Under the pieces are notes generated by a model that was not told the origin of the DNA, did no database searches, and saw only the letters and a program-made list of their open reading frames with translations. From an uncultured Roseovarius sp. (GTDB lineage: Bacteria > Pseudomonadota > Alphaproteobacteria > Rhodobacterales > Rhodobacteraceae): a DNA stretch of 21,821 bases. The position numbers and the translations under genes are program-made. Positions 14,904-21,821 of this stretch are shown piece after piece. Where the stretch lies: assembly GCA_934501475.1 (NCBI GenBank), contig CAKSUL010000032.1, forward strand, positions 1 to 21,821, written 5' to 3'. The stretch's first letter is position 1, and every line of letters starts with the position of its first letter.

Positions 14904-16163
14904 ATGCGTCTCTTTCCCATTCTCGCCGCGATTGCGGTGATCCTGCTGATCTATGGCTTTGTGTTCGAGCGCGACCGTCTGCTGAGCGTGATGTCCCCCG
15001 ATGGCGCGGATATCGCCGTTCCCGCCGGCGGTGACGCTGCCGGCGCATCGCCTGAGCCGGGCGACACCGCCGCCGATGAGGGCGCGCCCAAACCCATCGG
15101 CGTGGTCGCCGTCCACTCGACCGCGCGCGCCATCGACAGCGCCGTGATCCTGCGCGGCCAGACCGCCGCCTATCGCGAGGTCGAACTGCGCGCCGAGACA
15201 TCGGGCCAGATCATCAACGAGCCGCTGCGCAAGGGCCACTTTGTCGAGGCCGGTCAGCGCCTGTGCGAACTGGATCCCGGCACGCGCGCCGCCTCGCTGG
15301 CCGAGGCCGAGGCCCGCCTGGCCGAGGCCCGCATCCGCATCCCCGAGGCCGAGGCGCGTCTGGCCGAGGCCAATTCCCGCCTGAGCGAGGCCGAAATCAA
15401 CGACAACGCCGCCAGGACGCTGTCCCAGGGCGGTTTCGCCTCTGAAACGCGGGTCGCTGCGACGCAGGCCGCACTCAGCGCCGCGCGCGCCGCCGTGCAG
15501 AGCGCCAAATCCGGGCTTGAGGCCACATCGACCGGCATCCAGTCCGCCGAAGCGCAGGTCGCCGCCGCGCGAAAGGAAATCGAGCGCCTGACCATCACCG
15601 CGCCCTTTGCCGGGCTGCTGGAAACCGACACCGCCGAGTTGGGCAGCCTGCTGCAACCCGGCGGGCTGTGCGCCACTGTGATCCAGCTCGATCCGGTGAT
15701 GCTGGTCGGCTATGTGCCCGAAACGCAGGTGAGCCGGGTCGAAATCGGCGCGCCGGCGGGGGCTGAACTGGCCTCGGGGGACAGGGTGCAGGGCAAGGTC
15801 ACGTTCCTGTCGCGCGCCGCTGACCCGCAAACCCGCACCTTTCGCGTCGAAATCGAAGTGCCCAACCCCGATCAGCGCCTGCGCGACGGTCAGACCGCCG
15901 AGATCGTGATCGCCGCGCCCGGCACCACGGCGCATCTGTTGCCGCAATCGGCGCTGACGCTGGACGATGACGGCATTCTGGGTGTGCGCGTGGTCACTGC
16001 CGACAACGCCGCTGAATTCATGCCGGTGGGCCTGATCCGCGACACCATCACCGGCGTGTGGCTGGACGGGCTGCCCGAACAGGTGGATGTGATCATCATC
16101 GGTCAGGAATATGTCACCGACGGCGTGCCCGTCACCGCCACCTACCGGGAGACGACCCAATGA
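14904..16163 (+). CDS. RND efflux pump periplasmic adaptor (membrane fusion protein)
   Basis: 419-residue adaptor linking an RND pump to an outer-membrane channel. ATG 14904 has AAGG 10-7 nt upstream. An N-terminal uncleaved anchor (about residues 4-20, no lipobox) is followed by an acidic, Gly/Ala-rich linker (30-62). The lipoyl half-domain includes VELRAETSGQI (93-103) and GHFVEAGQRLCELDPG. A long alpha-helical hairpin (about 128-230) contains repeated EAEARLAEA units. The second lipoyl half follows (RLTITAPFAGLLE, 228-240), then beta-barrel and membrane-proximal domains (DRVQGKVTFLSRAADPQTRTFRVE). Its stop overlaps the pump start by 4 bp (ATGA), so the pair is translationally coupled. No TolC-like gene is in the window, so the channel is presumably encoded elsewhere. 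Confidence 0.93.
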   Translation: MRLFPILAAIAVILLIYGFVFERDRLLSVMSPDGADIAVPAGGDAAGASPEPGDTAADEGAPKPIGVVAVHSTARAIDSAVILRGQTAAYREVELRAETSGQIINEPLRKGHFVEAGQRLCELDPGTRAASLAEAEARLAEARIRIPEAEARLAEANSRLSEAEINDNAARTLSQGGFASETRVAATQAALSAARAAVQSAKSGLEATSTGIQSAEAQVAAARKEIERLTITAPFAGLLETDTAELGSLLQPGGLCATVIQLDPVMLVGYVPETQVSRVEIGAPAGAELASGDRVQGKVTFLSRAADPQTRTFRVEIEVPNPDQRLRDGQTAEIVIAAPGTTAHLLPQSALTLDDDGILGVRVVTADNAAEFMPVGLIRDTITGVWLDGLPEQVDVIIIGQEYVTDGVPVTATYRETTQ

Positions 16164-19100
16164 CCGGACTGGTCGATTGGGCCGCCGCCCGCGCCCGCAT
16201 GGTCATCGCGTTCATCGTGCTGTCCCTGCTGGCCGGGTCGCTGGCCTATGTCAGCCTGCCCAAGGAAGGTGAGCCGGACATCGAGATCCCGGCGCTGTTC
16301 GTCTCGGTGCCCTTTCCCGGCATTTCCGCCGCCGACAGTGAAAAGCTGCTGGTCAAGGTCATGGAAACCGAGCTGAGCGATCTGGACGGGCTCAAGACCA
16401 TGTCGGCCACCGCCGCCGAGAATTACGCCGGGATCGCGCTGGAATTCGAATATGGCTGGGACAAGACCATGATCATGGCCGATGTCCGCGACGCCATGAA
16501 CACCGCCGAGGCCAAATTCCCCGCAGGCGCCGACAAATATTCGATCAACGAGATCAATTTCTCGGAATTCCCGATCATCATCGTCAACCTTTCGGGCGCC
16601 GTGCCCGAACGCACCATGATCAAGGTCGCACAGGATCTGCAGGACCGGCTCGAGATGCTGGAACCGGTGCTGGAGGCGGGAATCGCCGGAAACCGCGACG
16701 AGATGATCGAGGTGGTGATCGACCCGCTGCGCCTTGAGGCCTATAACGTCACCGCAAGCGAGCTGATCAACGTGGTGCGCAACAACAACCAGTTGATCGC
16801 CGCCGGCGAGATCGAGACCGAAACCGGCGCTTTCGCGGTCAAGATCCCCGCCTCATTCGACAGCACGCGCAACCTCTATTCGCTGCCGGTCAAGACCAAT
16901 GGCGACCGCCAGGTCACCCTGGGCGAGCTGGCCCGCGTCAGCCTGACATTCGAGGACCGCACCGGCACCGCGCGGTTCAACGGCGAAACAACGGTGGCCC
17001 TGCAGGTGGTCAAGCGCAAGGGCTTCAACATCATGGACACCGCCGATCTGGTGCGCACCACCGTCGATGAGGCGCGCGCTGGCTGGCCCGAGGATCTGCG
17101 CGCGGCGGTCTCGGTGGGCACGTCGAACGATCAGTCGCGCACGGTGCAGTCGATGGTCAGTCAACTGGAGGGCTCGGTCCTGACGGCGATTGCGCTGGTG
17201 ATGATCGTGGTTCTGGCCACGCTTGGCGTGCGCCCGGCGCTGTTGGTCGGCTTTGCCATTCCCACGTCGTTCCTGTTGTGTTTCGCGATGCTGGCGGTGA
17301 TGGGGATCACCATTTCCAATATCGTGATGTTCGGCCTGATCCTGGCGGTGGGGATGCTGGTGGACGGGGCGATCGTGGTGGTCGAATACGCTGACCGGCG
17401 CATTCAGCAAGGCTCGGGGCCGATGCATGCCTATGTCGAGGCGGCCAAGCGGATGTTCTGGCCGGTGACCAGTTCCACCGCGACCACGCTTTGCGCGTTC
17501 CTGCCGATGCTGTTCTGGCCCGGTGTCGCGGGGCAGTTCATGGGCATGTTGCCGGTCACGCTGATCTTCGTGCTGTCGGCGTCGCTGCTGGTGGCGCTGG
17601 TCTATCTGCCGGTGATGGGCGGTGTGACCGGGCGGCTGGAGGGCTGGATCAATACCCGCGTCGCGCGGATCGCCGATGGTTACTGGCTGTGGCATGTGGC
17701 GCTGTTTGTGCTTGCCGGGGCGGGCGTGGCCGCGGGCGGCGCGCTGGTTCCCGTGCTGCTGGAGCTGGTTGCGGCGCAGTTCGAGGGGCTGGATACCGCA
17801 CGCATCCTGGGTTCGGTCGTGCCGGGGCTTGCCACGATCTTTGCGCTGCTTCTGGGGGTGGTGATCATCGGGGCCATCGCGGCGGCGGGGCTGGGCGCGA
17901 TCCTGCTGGGGCTGGCGGCAACCGGGCGGCGGTTGCGCAACGCATTGCGCTGGCGTCCCGCCAGGCTGTTGGCGCGCCGCGACACGCAGGTGCAATCGGG
18001 CTATCGGCGCAGCGCCTTCGGCTGGTGCATCCAGTTGATCGCCGCCAACCCGGTGGCGCCGCTGATCGCCTTCTGCTCGATCTTCGTTCTGGTCGGCTCG
18101 GTGCTGTTTTTCTATATCAACAACAACGCGGGCAGCGAATTCTTTGTGGAATCCGAACCCGAACAGGCCATCGTCTATGTGCGCGGGCGCGGCAACCTGT
18201 CGATCGAGCAGAAGGACGATCTGGTGCGCCAGGTCGAGGACATCGTGCGCGCCCATCCCGGCATCCAGACCGCCTTTGCCTTTGCCGGCGATAGCGGGCT
18301 GACCAACAACACCGGCGGCGCGCAACCGCCACTGGACACGATCGGGCAGGTTCAGCTTGAGACGATCCCGTGGGAGGACCGCCCCACCGTGTCCGAACCC
18401 TGGTTGTTCGGCCTGATCGAGCGCGAAATGCGCGACCCCGCCATGGATGGCGATGTGATCATCGACGAATTGACCGCGCAACTGGAACAGATCCCCGGCA
18501 TCAAGATCGAGATCCTGGCGCAGGCGCGCGGCCCCGCCTCGGCCAAGCCGGTGCATCTGCGCCTCAAGGGCGATGACTGGGACGACCTGATCACCGCGAC
18601 CGAAACCGCGCGCACCCGGTTCGAGGCAACGCCGGGTCTGAAACTGATCGAGGACACGCTTCCCCTGCCCGGCATCGACTGGCAGATCGACGTCGATGTG
18701 CAAAAGGCCGGGCTATACGGCGCGGACGTGGCCACGGTGGGCGCGATGGTGCAACTGGTCACGCGCGGCATCCTTCTGGACACGATGCGCGTGCCCTCAT
18801 CGGACGAAGAGATCGACATCCGCGTGCGCCTGCCGCGCGAGGACCGCGTTCTCAGCACGCTGGACACGCTGAAGGTGCGCACCGCCGACGGGCTTGTCCC
18901 GCTCAGCAATTTCATCACCCGCAAGCCGGTGAAAAAACTGGCCCAGATCGACCGCATCGACCAGACGCGCTATTTCGACGTCAAGGCGGCCGTCGTGGAC
19001 GGGCTGACCCGCTCCGTGCAGGGTGCGGATGGCCGCCAGAGCGAGGTTCCGATCAACGCCAATGAACGCATCGCCTATCTGACCACATGGCTCGAATCCG

Positions 19101-19972
19101 GGGTCCTGCCCGCCGGGATCAGCTATGAATGGACCGGCGATCAGGAGGACCAGCAGGAATCCGGCGAATTCCTGCAAAAGGCATTCCTGGGCGCACTGGG
19201 CCTGATGTTCATCATCCTGCTGGCGCAGTTCAACAGCGTCTACAACGCCTTGCTGGTGTTGCTGGCGGTGGTGCTGTCGACCACCGGCGTGCTGATCGGG
19301 ATGCTGGTGATGAACCAGACCTTTTCGATCATCATGACCGGCACCGGCATCGTTGCCTTGGCCGGGATCGTGGTGAACAACAACATTGTGCTGATCGACA
19401 CCTATCAGGAATACAGTCGCTACATGCCCCGGATCGAGGCCATCATCCGCACCGCCGAGGCGCGGATCAGGCCGGTCCTGCTGACCACGGTCACCACCAT
19501 CGCGGGCCTTACGCCGATGGTTCTGGGGCTCAGCCTTGATTTCGTCAATGGCGGCTATGCTTTCGACAGTCCGACATCGCTGTGGTGGAAACAACTGGCA
19601 ACGGCGGTGGTGTTCGGCCTTGGCATCGCCACGGTTCTGACGCTGGTGTTCACGCCGTCGATGCTGGCGCTCAGGGTCTGGGCGGGCACCTATGTGCTGT
19701 GGATCGCGCGCGCGATGGCGGCGTTGTCGATGGGCCGCTCCAGCCGGGCGGCGCGCGACTGGGCGTTGCAGCGCGCGGCGCGCCGCCTGCGTGCCCCCGA
19801 AATCATCTGGATGGAGGCCCCCCCGCCCCCGTCAGAGCAGGCGCAAGGCCCCGAAGACCAAGGCGGGCCAGAGGCCACGCAAACCCCCAGCGAACCGGGC
19901 ACCGAACCGGGCGATGAGGGCGGCGATACAGACGGCCCGACCCCGCCGGATTCACTGCGCGCGGCGGAATAA
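16160..19972 (+). CDS. RND-family efflux permease, enlarged form
   Basis: 1270 residues from ATG 16160, which overlaps the adaptor stop. Proton-driven inner-membrane exporter with the standard two-half layout: TM1 at about 12-32, a first porter loop, TM2-6 from about 338 to 484, then a second half with TM7 at about 633-653, a porter loop and TM8-12 from about 1008 to 1182. Usual RND permeases are about 1030-1050 residues. The excess is a hydrophobic insert at about 508-590, apparently two extra membrane helices between TM6 and TM7, and a Pro/Glu/Gly-rich tail after about 1212. In TM4 the sequence GMLVDGAIVVVE keeps D402 but has Gly at the second Asp of the AcrB DD pair. In TM10, GIVVNNNIVLID has Asn (1073) where AcrB has Lys940. 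Substrate unknown; the family call is certain. Confidence 0.95.
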   Translation: MTGLVDWAAARARMVIAFIVLSLLAGSLAYVSLPKEGEPDIEIPALFVSVPFPGISAADSEKLLVKVMETELSDLDGLKTMSATAAENYAGIALEFEYGWDKTMIMADVRDAMNTAEAKFPAGADKYSINEINFSEFPIIIVNLSGAVPERTMIKVAQDLQDRLEMLEPVLEAGIAGNRDEMIEVVIDPLRLEAYNVTASELINVVRNNNQLIAAGEIETETGAFAVKIPASFDSTRNLYSLPVKTNGDRQVTLGELARVSLTFEDRTGTARFNGETTVALQVVKRKGFNIMDTADLVRTTVDEARAGWPEDLRAAVSVGTSNDQSRTVQSMVSQLEGSVLTAIALVMIVVLATLGVRPALLVGFAIPTSFLLCFAMLAVMGITISNIVMFGLILAVGMLVDGAIVVVEYADRRIQQGSGPMHAYVEAAKRMFWPVTSSTATTLCAFLPMLFWPGVAGQFMGMLPVTLIFVLSASLLVALVYLPVMGGVTGRLEGWINTRVARIADGYWLWHVALFVLAGAGVAAGGALVPVLLELVAAQFEGLDTARILGSVVPGLATIFALLLGVVIIGAIAAAGLGAILLGLAATGRRLRNALRWRPARLLARRDTQVQSGYRRSAFGWCIQLIAANPVAPLIAFCSIFVLVGSVLFFYINNNAGSEFFVESEPEQAIVYVRGRGNLSIEQKDDLVRQVEDIVRAHPGIQTAFAFAGDSGLTNNTGGAQPPLDTIGQVQLETIPWEDRPTVSEPWLFGLIEREMRDPAMDGDVIIDELTAQLEQIPGIKIEILAQARGPASAKPVHLRLKGDDWDDLITATETARTRFEATPGLKLIEDTLPLPGIDWQIDVDVQKAGLYGADVATVGAMVQLVTRGILLDTMRVPSSDEEIDIRVRLPREDRVLSTLDTLKVRTADGLVPLSNFITRKPVKKLAQIDRIDQTRYFDVKAAVVDGLTRSVQGADGRQSEVPINANERIAYLTTWLESGVLPAGISYEWTGDQEDQQESGEFLQKAFLGALGLMFIILLAQFNSVYNALLVLLAVVLSTTGVLIGMLVMNQTFSIIMTGTGIVALAGIVVNNNIVLIDTYQEYSRYMPRIEAIIRTAEARIRPVLLTTVTTIAGLTPMVLGLSLDFVNGGYAFDSPTSLWWKQLATAVVFGLGIATVLTLVFTPSMLALRVWAGTYVLWIARAMAALSMGRSSRAARDWALQRAARRLRAPEIIWMEAPPPPSEQAQGPEDQGGPEATQTPSEPGTEPGDEGGDTDGPTPPDSLRAAE

Positions 19973-19982
19973 TCCGCGTTTT
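19964..19982 (+). terminator. Short hairpin with T-run at the RND gene end
   Basis: GCGGA-ATAA-TCCGC, a 5-bp stem that includes the stop codon in its loop, is followed by GTTTTC. It is probably a weak terminator. A second imperfect inverted repeat, CAGCGCC/GGCGCTG (19985-20018), follows in the 65-bp convergent gap and could act for either strand. Confidence 0.35.
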
Positions 19983-20037
19983 CGCAGCGCCGCGCGCGGG
20001 TGCGGCTCGCAGGCGCTGGCGTGGCTAGCGGGTGCGC

Positions 20038-21821
20038 TCAGGCGGCCTCTTCCTCGCTGGCCTGGCGTTGCCAGAGGCCAAAGTAGCGGCCCTGCTGCTC
20101 AAGCAATTCGTCATGGGTGCCCTGCTCGACGATGCGCCCCGCCTCAAGCACGACGATGCGGTCGGCGTCGGCCACCGTGCTGAGACGATGGGCGATGGTG
20201 ATCACCGTGCGCCCTTCGGCGGCGCGTTTCAGCGCGGTCTGGATGTCACGCTCGGTCTGGGTATCAAGGGCGCTGGTCGCCTCGTCCAGCAGCAGGATCG
20301 GCGGGTTCTTCAGCAGGGTGCGGGCGATGCCGACGCGCTGTTTCTCACCCCCGGACAGTTTCAGACCGCGTTCACCGACCTGCGTGTCATAGCCCTGCGG
20401 CAGCGCGCTGACGAAGTCGTGGATCTGGGCGGCGCGGGCCGCATCCTCGATCTGTTCGCGGGTGGCGCCCTCGAGGCCATAGGCGATGTTGTAGCCGATC
20501 GTGTCGTTGAACAGCACAGTATCCTGCGGCACCACGCCGATCCGCATGTGCAGGCTGGATTGGGTCACGTCGCGCAGATCCTGCCCGTCGATGCGCACCG
20601 CCCCGCCCTGCACGTCATAAAAGCGGAACAACAGCCGCCCGATGGTGGATTTTCCCGACCCCGAAGGGCCGACCACGGCCACGGTCTGACCCGCGGGCAC
20701 ATCCAGCGTCAGCCCCTTGAGGATCGGGCGCGCGGCATCATAGCCGAAGGTCACATTGTCGAAGCTGACCGCGCCGCCCTCGACACGCAGCGCGACGGCA
20801 TCGGGGCGGTCGGTGACATCCGGGGGCTGTTCGAGCAGGCCGAACATCTCGCCCATATCCACGAGGCTCTGACGGATTTCCCGATAGACCGTCCCGAGAA
20901 AGTTCAGCGGCATGGTGATCTGGATCATGTAGGCGTTGACCATGACGAAATCGCCCACGGTCAGCGTGCCGGACTGCACCCCCCTGGCCGCCATGACCAT
21001 GACCGCGACCAGCCCGCCGGTGATCAGCGCCGATTGCCCGACATTGAGAAAGGACAGCGAATAGGAGGTCTGCAGCGCCGCGCGCTCATAACCGGCCATG
21101 GCCACATCATAGCGCGCCGCCTCGCTCTCTTCCGCGCCGAAATACTTGACGGTTTCAAAGTTCAGCAGGCTGTCGATGGCCTTCTGGTTGGCGTCGGTGT
21201 CATGTTCGTTCATCTCGCGGCGCAGCTTGACCCGCCATTCCGTCACCTTGAAGGTGAAGGCGACATAGGCCGCGATCACGCCCATGACCACGACCACATA
21301 CCAGACATCGAACAGCGTCCAGAAGATGATCCCGATCAGCAGCAGTTCCAGGATCAGCGGGCCGATCGAAAAGATCATGAAGCGCAGCAGGAAATCCACG
21401 CCCTTGACGCCGCGCTCGATGATCCGGCTGAGGCCGCCGGTCTTGCGGGTGATGTGATAGCGCATCGACATGCGGTGGATATGCCGGAAGGTGCGCAGCG
21501 CCAATGCGCGCAATGCGCGCTGCGCGACGGCGGCGAAAACCGCGTCGCGCAATTGCTGGAACGCCACGTTCATCAGCCGCGCCACGCCATAGGCCACCGT
21601 CAGCCCGATCGCCCCCGCGCCCAGGGTCCAGGCCGCATCCGCCCCCCCCTCGCCCGCCAGCGCATCCACCGCCGCCTTGTAGAAGAACGGCGTGCCCACG
21701 GCGATCAGCTTGGCCAGTACCAGGATGAAGAGCGATATCACCACCCGCCATTTGACCCAGGCCTGCCCCTCGGGCCAGAGATAGGGGGCCACCTTGCGCA
21801 AGGTGGTCCAGCCTGAGGCCG
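20038..21821 (-). CDS. Atm1/ABCB7-type ABC half-transporter (permease-ATPase), N-terminus beyond window
   Basis: At least 593 residues; the frame stays open through the right edge (ASGWTTLRKVAPYLWPEG), so the true start is outside. Membrane part: six helices, with GGLSRIIERGVKGVDFLLRF and LLNFETVKYFGAEE-type signatures of the Atm1/HMT1 group. Counting from the TTG at 21801, the ATPase part has Walker A GPSGSGKST (378-386), the signature LSGGEKQR (482-489), Walker B ILLLDEATS (502-510) and the switch His in TIAHRLS. Mitochondrial Atm1 and bacterial homologues export glutathione derivatives, including persulfides and metal-glutathione complexes; the same is inferred here. It is convergent with the RND pump and unrelated in transcription. 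The C-terminus ends normally in an acidic tail (EEEAA). Confidence 0.9.
   Translation of the reverse strand, partial: ASGWTTLRKVAPYLWPEGQAWVKWRVVISLFILVLAKLIAVGTPFFYKAAVDALAGEGGADAAWTLGAGAIGLTVAYGVARLMNVAFQQLRDAVFAAVAQRALRALALRTFRHIHRMSMRYHITRKTGGLSRIIERGVKGVDFLLRFMIFSIGPLILELLLIGIIFWTLFDVWYVVVVMGVIAAYVAFTFKVTEWRVKLRREMNEHDTDANQKAIDSLLNFETVKYFGAEESEAARYDVAMAGYERAALQTSYSLSFLNVGQSALITGGLVAVMVMAARGVQSGTLTVGDFVMVNAYMIQITMPLNFLGTVYREIRQSLVDMGEMFGLLEQPPDVTDRPDAVALRVEGGAVSFDNVTFGYDAARPILKGLTLDVPAGQTVAVVGPSGSGKSTIGRLLFRFYDVQGGAVRIDGQDLRDVTQSSLHMRIGVVPQDTVLFNDTIGYNIAYGLEGATREQIEDAARAAQIHDFVSALPQGYDTQVGERGLKLSGGEKQRVGIARTLLKNPPILLLDEATSALDTQTERDIQTALKRAAEGRTVITIAHRLSTVADADRIVVLEAGRIVEQGTHDELLEQQGRYFGLWQRQASEEEAA

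Noticed and set aside
14846..15034. 62-residue ORF starting MSGHRLYTRM overlapping the adaptor start
   Set aside because: It overlaps the adaptor in another frame, lacks a ribosome site and has an Arg-rich shadow-like composition.
15290..15400. Repeated GAGGCCGAGGC-like DNA in the adaptor gene, resembling a tandem repeat
   Set aside because: It encodes the EAEARLAEA heptad-like helices of the adaptor hairpin. The repeats are degenerate at DNA level and explained by the coiled coil.
16853..18703. 616-residue minus-strand open frame inside the RND pump
   Set aside because: Antisense shadow of a clear RND permease. Its His/Arg/Gln-rich composition is typical of GC-rich antisense frames.
20032..21816. 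594-residue plus-strand open frame opposite the ABC transporter
   Set aside because: The minus strand carries complete Walker A, signature and Walker B motifs. The antisense frame has no support.
1..21821. Search for tRNA, rRNA, CRISPR arrays, transposases, phage genes and toxin-antitoxin pairs
   Set aside because: By eye, no regularly spaced direct repeats, transposase or integrase motifs, or tRNA-like cloverleaf were found on either strand. A profile search could still reveal small RNAs.

Overview
The window is a chromosomal segment of a high-GC alphaproteobacterium, most likely a member of the Rhodobacteraceae/Roseobacter group. This is inferred from the gene order (rpiA-gor-hflK-hflC-DUF2065-Do protease; yfgM-like-bamB-der), from the protein sequences (for example the NKAEG G4 motif in Der domain 1), and from GC-rich third codon positions. 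I see no rRNA, tRNA, CRISPR array, prophage or insertion sequence. It reads as ordinary core chromosome with a few accessory-looking genes.

Left block (1-5439), all minus strand. In transcription order: a possible 55-residue membrane peptide, ribose-5-phosphate isomerase rpiA, glutathione reductase gor, hflK, hflC (1 bp apart), a DUF2065 membrane protein overlapping hflC by 4 bp, and, after a 177-bp leader with a strong hairpin, a Do/HtrA-type periplasmic serine protease cut by the window edge. hflK-hflC-DUF2065-htrA is a membrane and envelope proteolysis/quality-control module. rpiA and gor supply pentose phosphate flux and NADPH-dependent thiol reduction.

Middle plus-strand block (5600-10965): a glutathione S-transferase, an orphan Tat-exported family 5 (peptide-type) ABC substrate-binding protein, seryl-tRNA synthetase, a TspO-like polytopic membrane protein and a small secreted CHRD-domain protein. 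The block ends in a strong terminator.

Second minus block (11086-14675): yfgM-like, bamB and der, read in that order. This is the conserved outer-membrane assembly/ribosome-biogenesis neighbourhood.

Right block: divergent from yfgM, a probable repressor palindrome precedes an RND efflux pair. The membrane-fusion adaptor and the pump overlap by 4 bp. The 1270-residue pump has an apparent extra membrane hairpin between its two halves, a Pro/Glu/Gly-rich tail, and replacements at two of the canonical proton-relay positions. It converges on an Atm1/ABCB7-type ABC half-transporter whose N-terminus runs past the window end.

Nothing here amounts to a clearly new system. The features most worth a second look are the unusual RND pump with its orphan operator, the small ORF with a perfect Shine-Dalgarno and an internal tandem repeat, the DUF2065 partner of HflC, and the hairpin leader of the protease gene.
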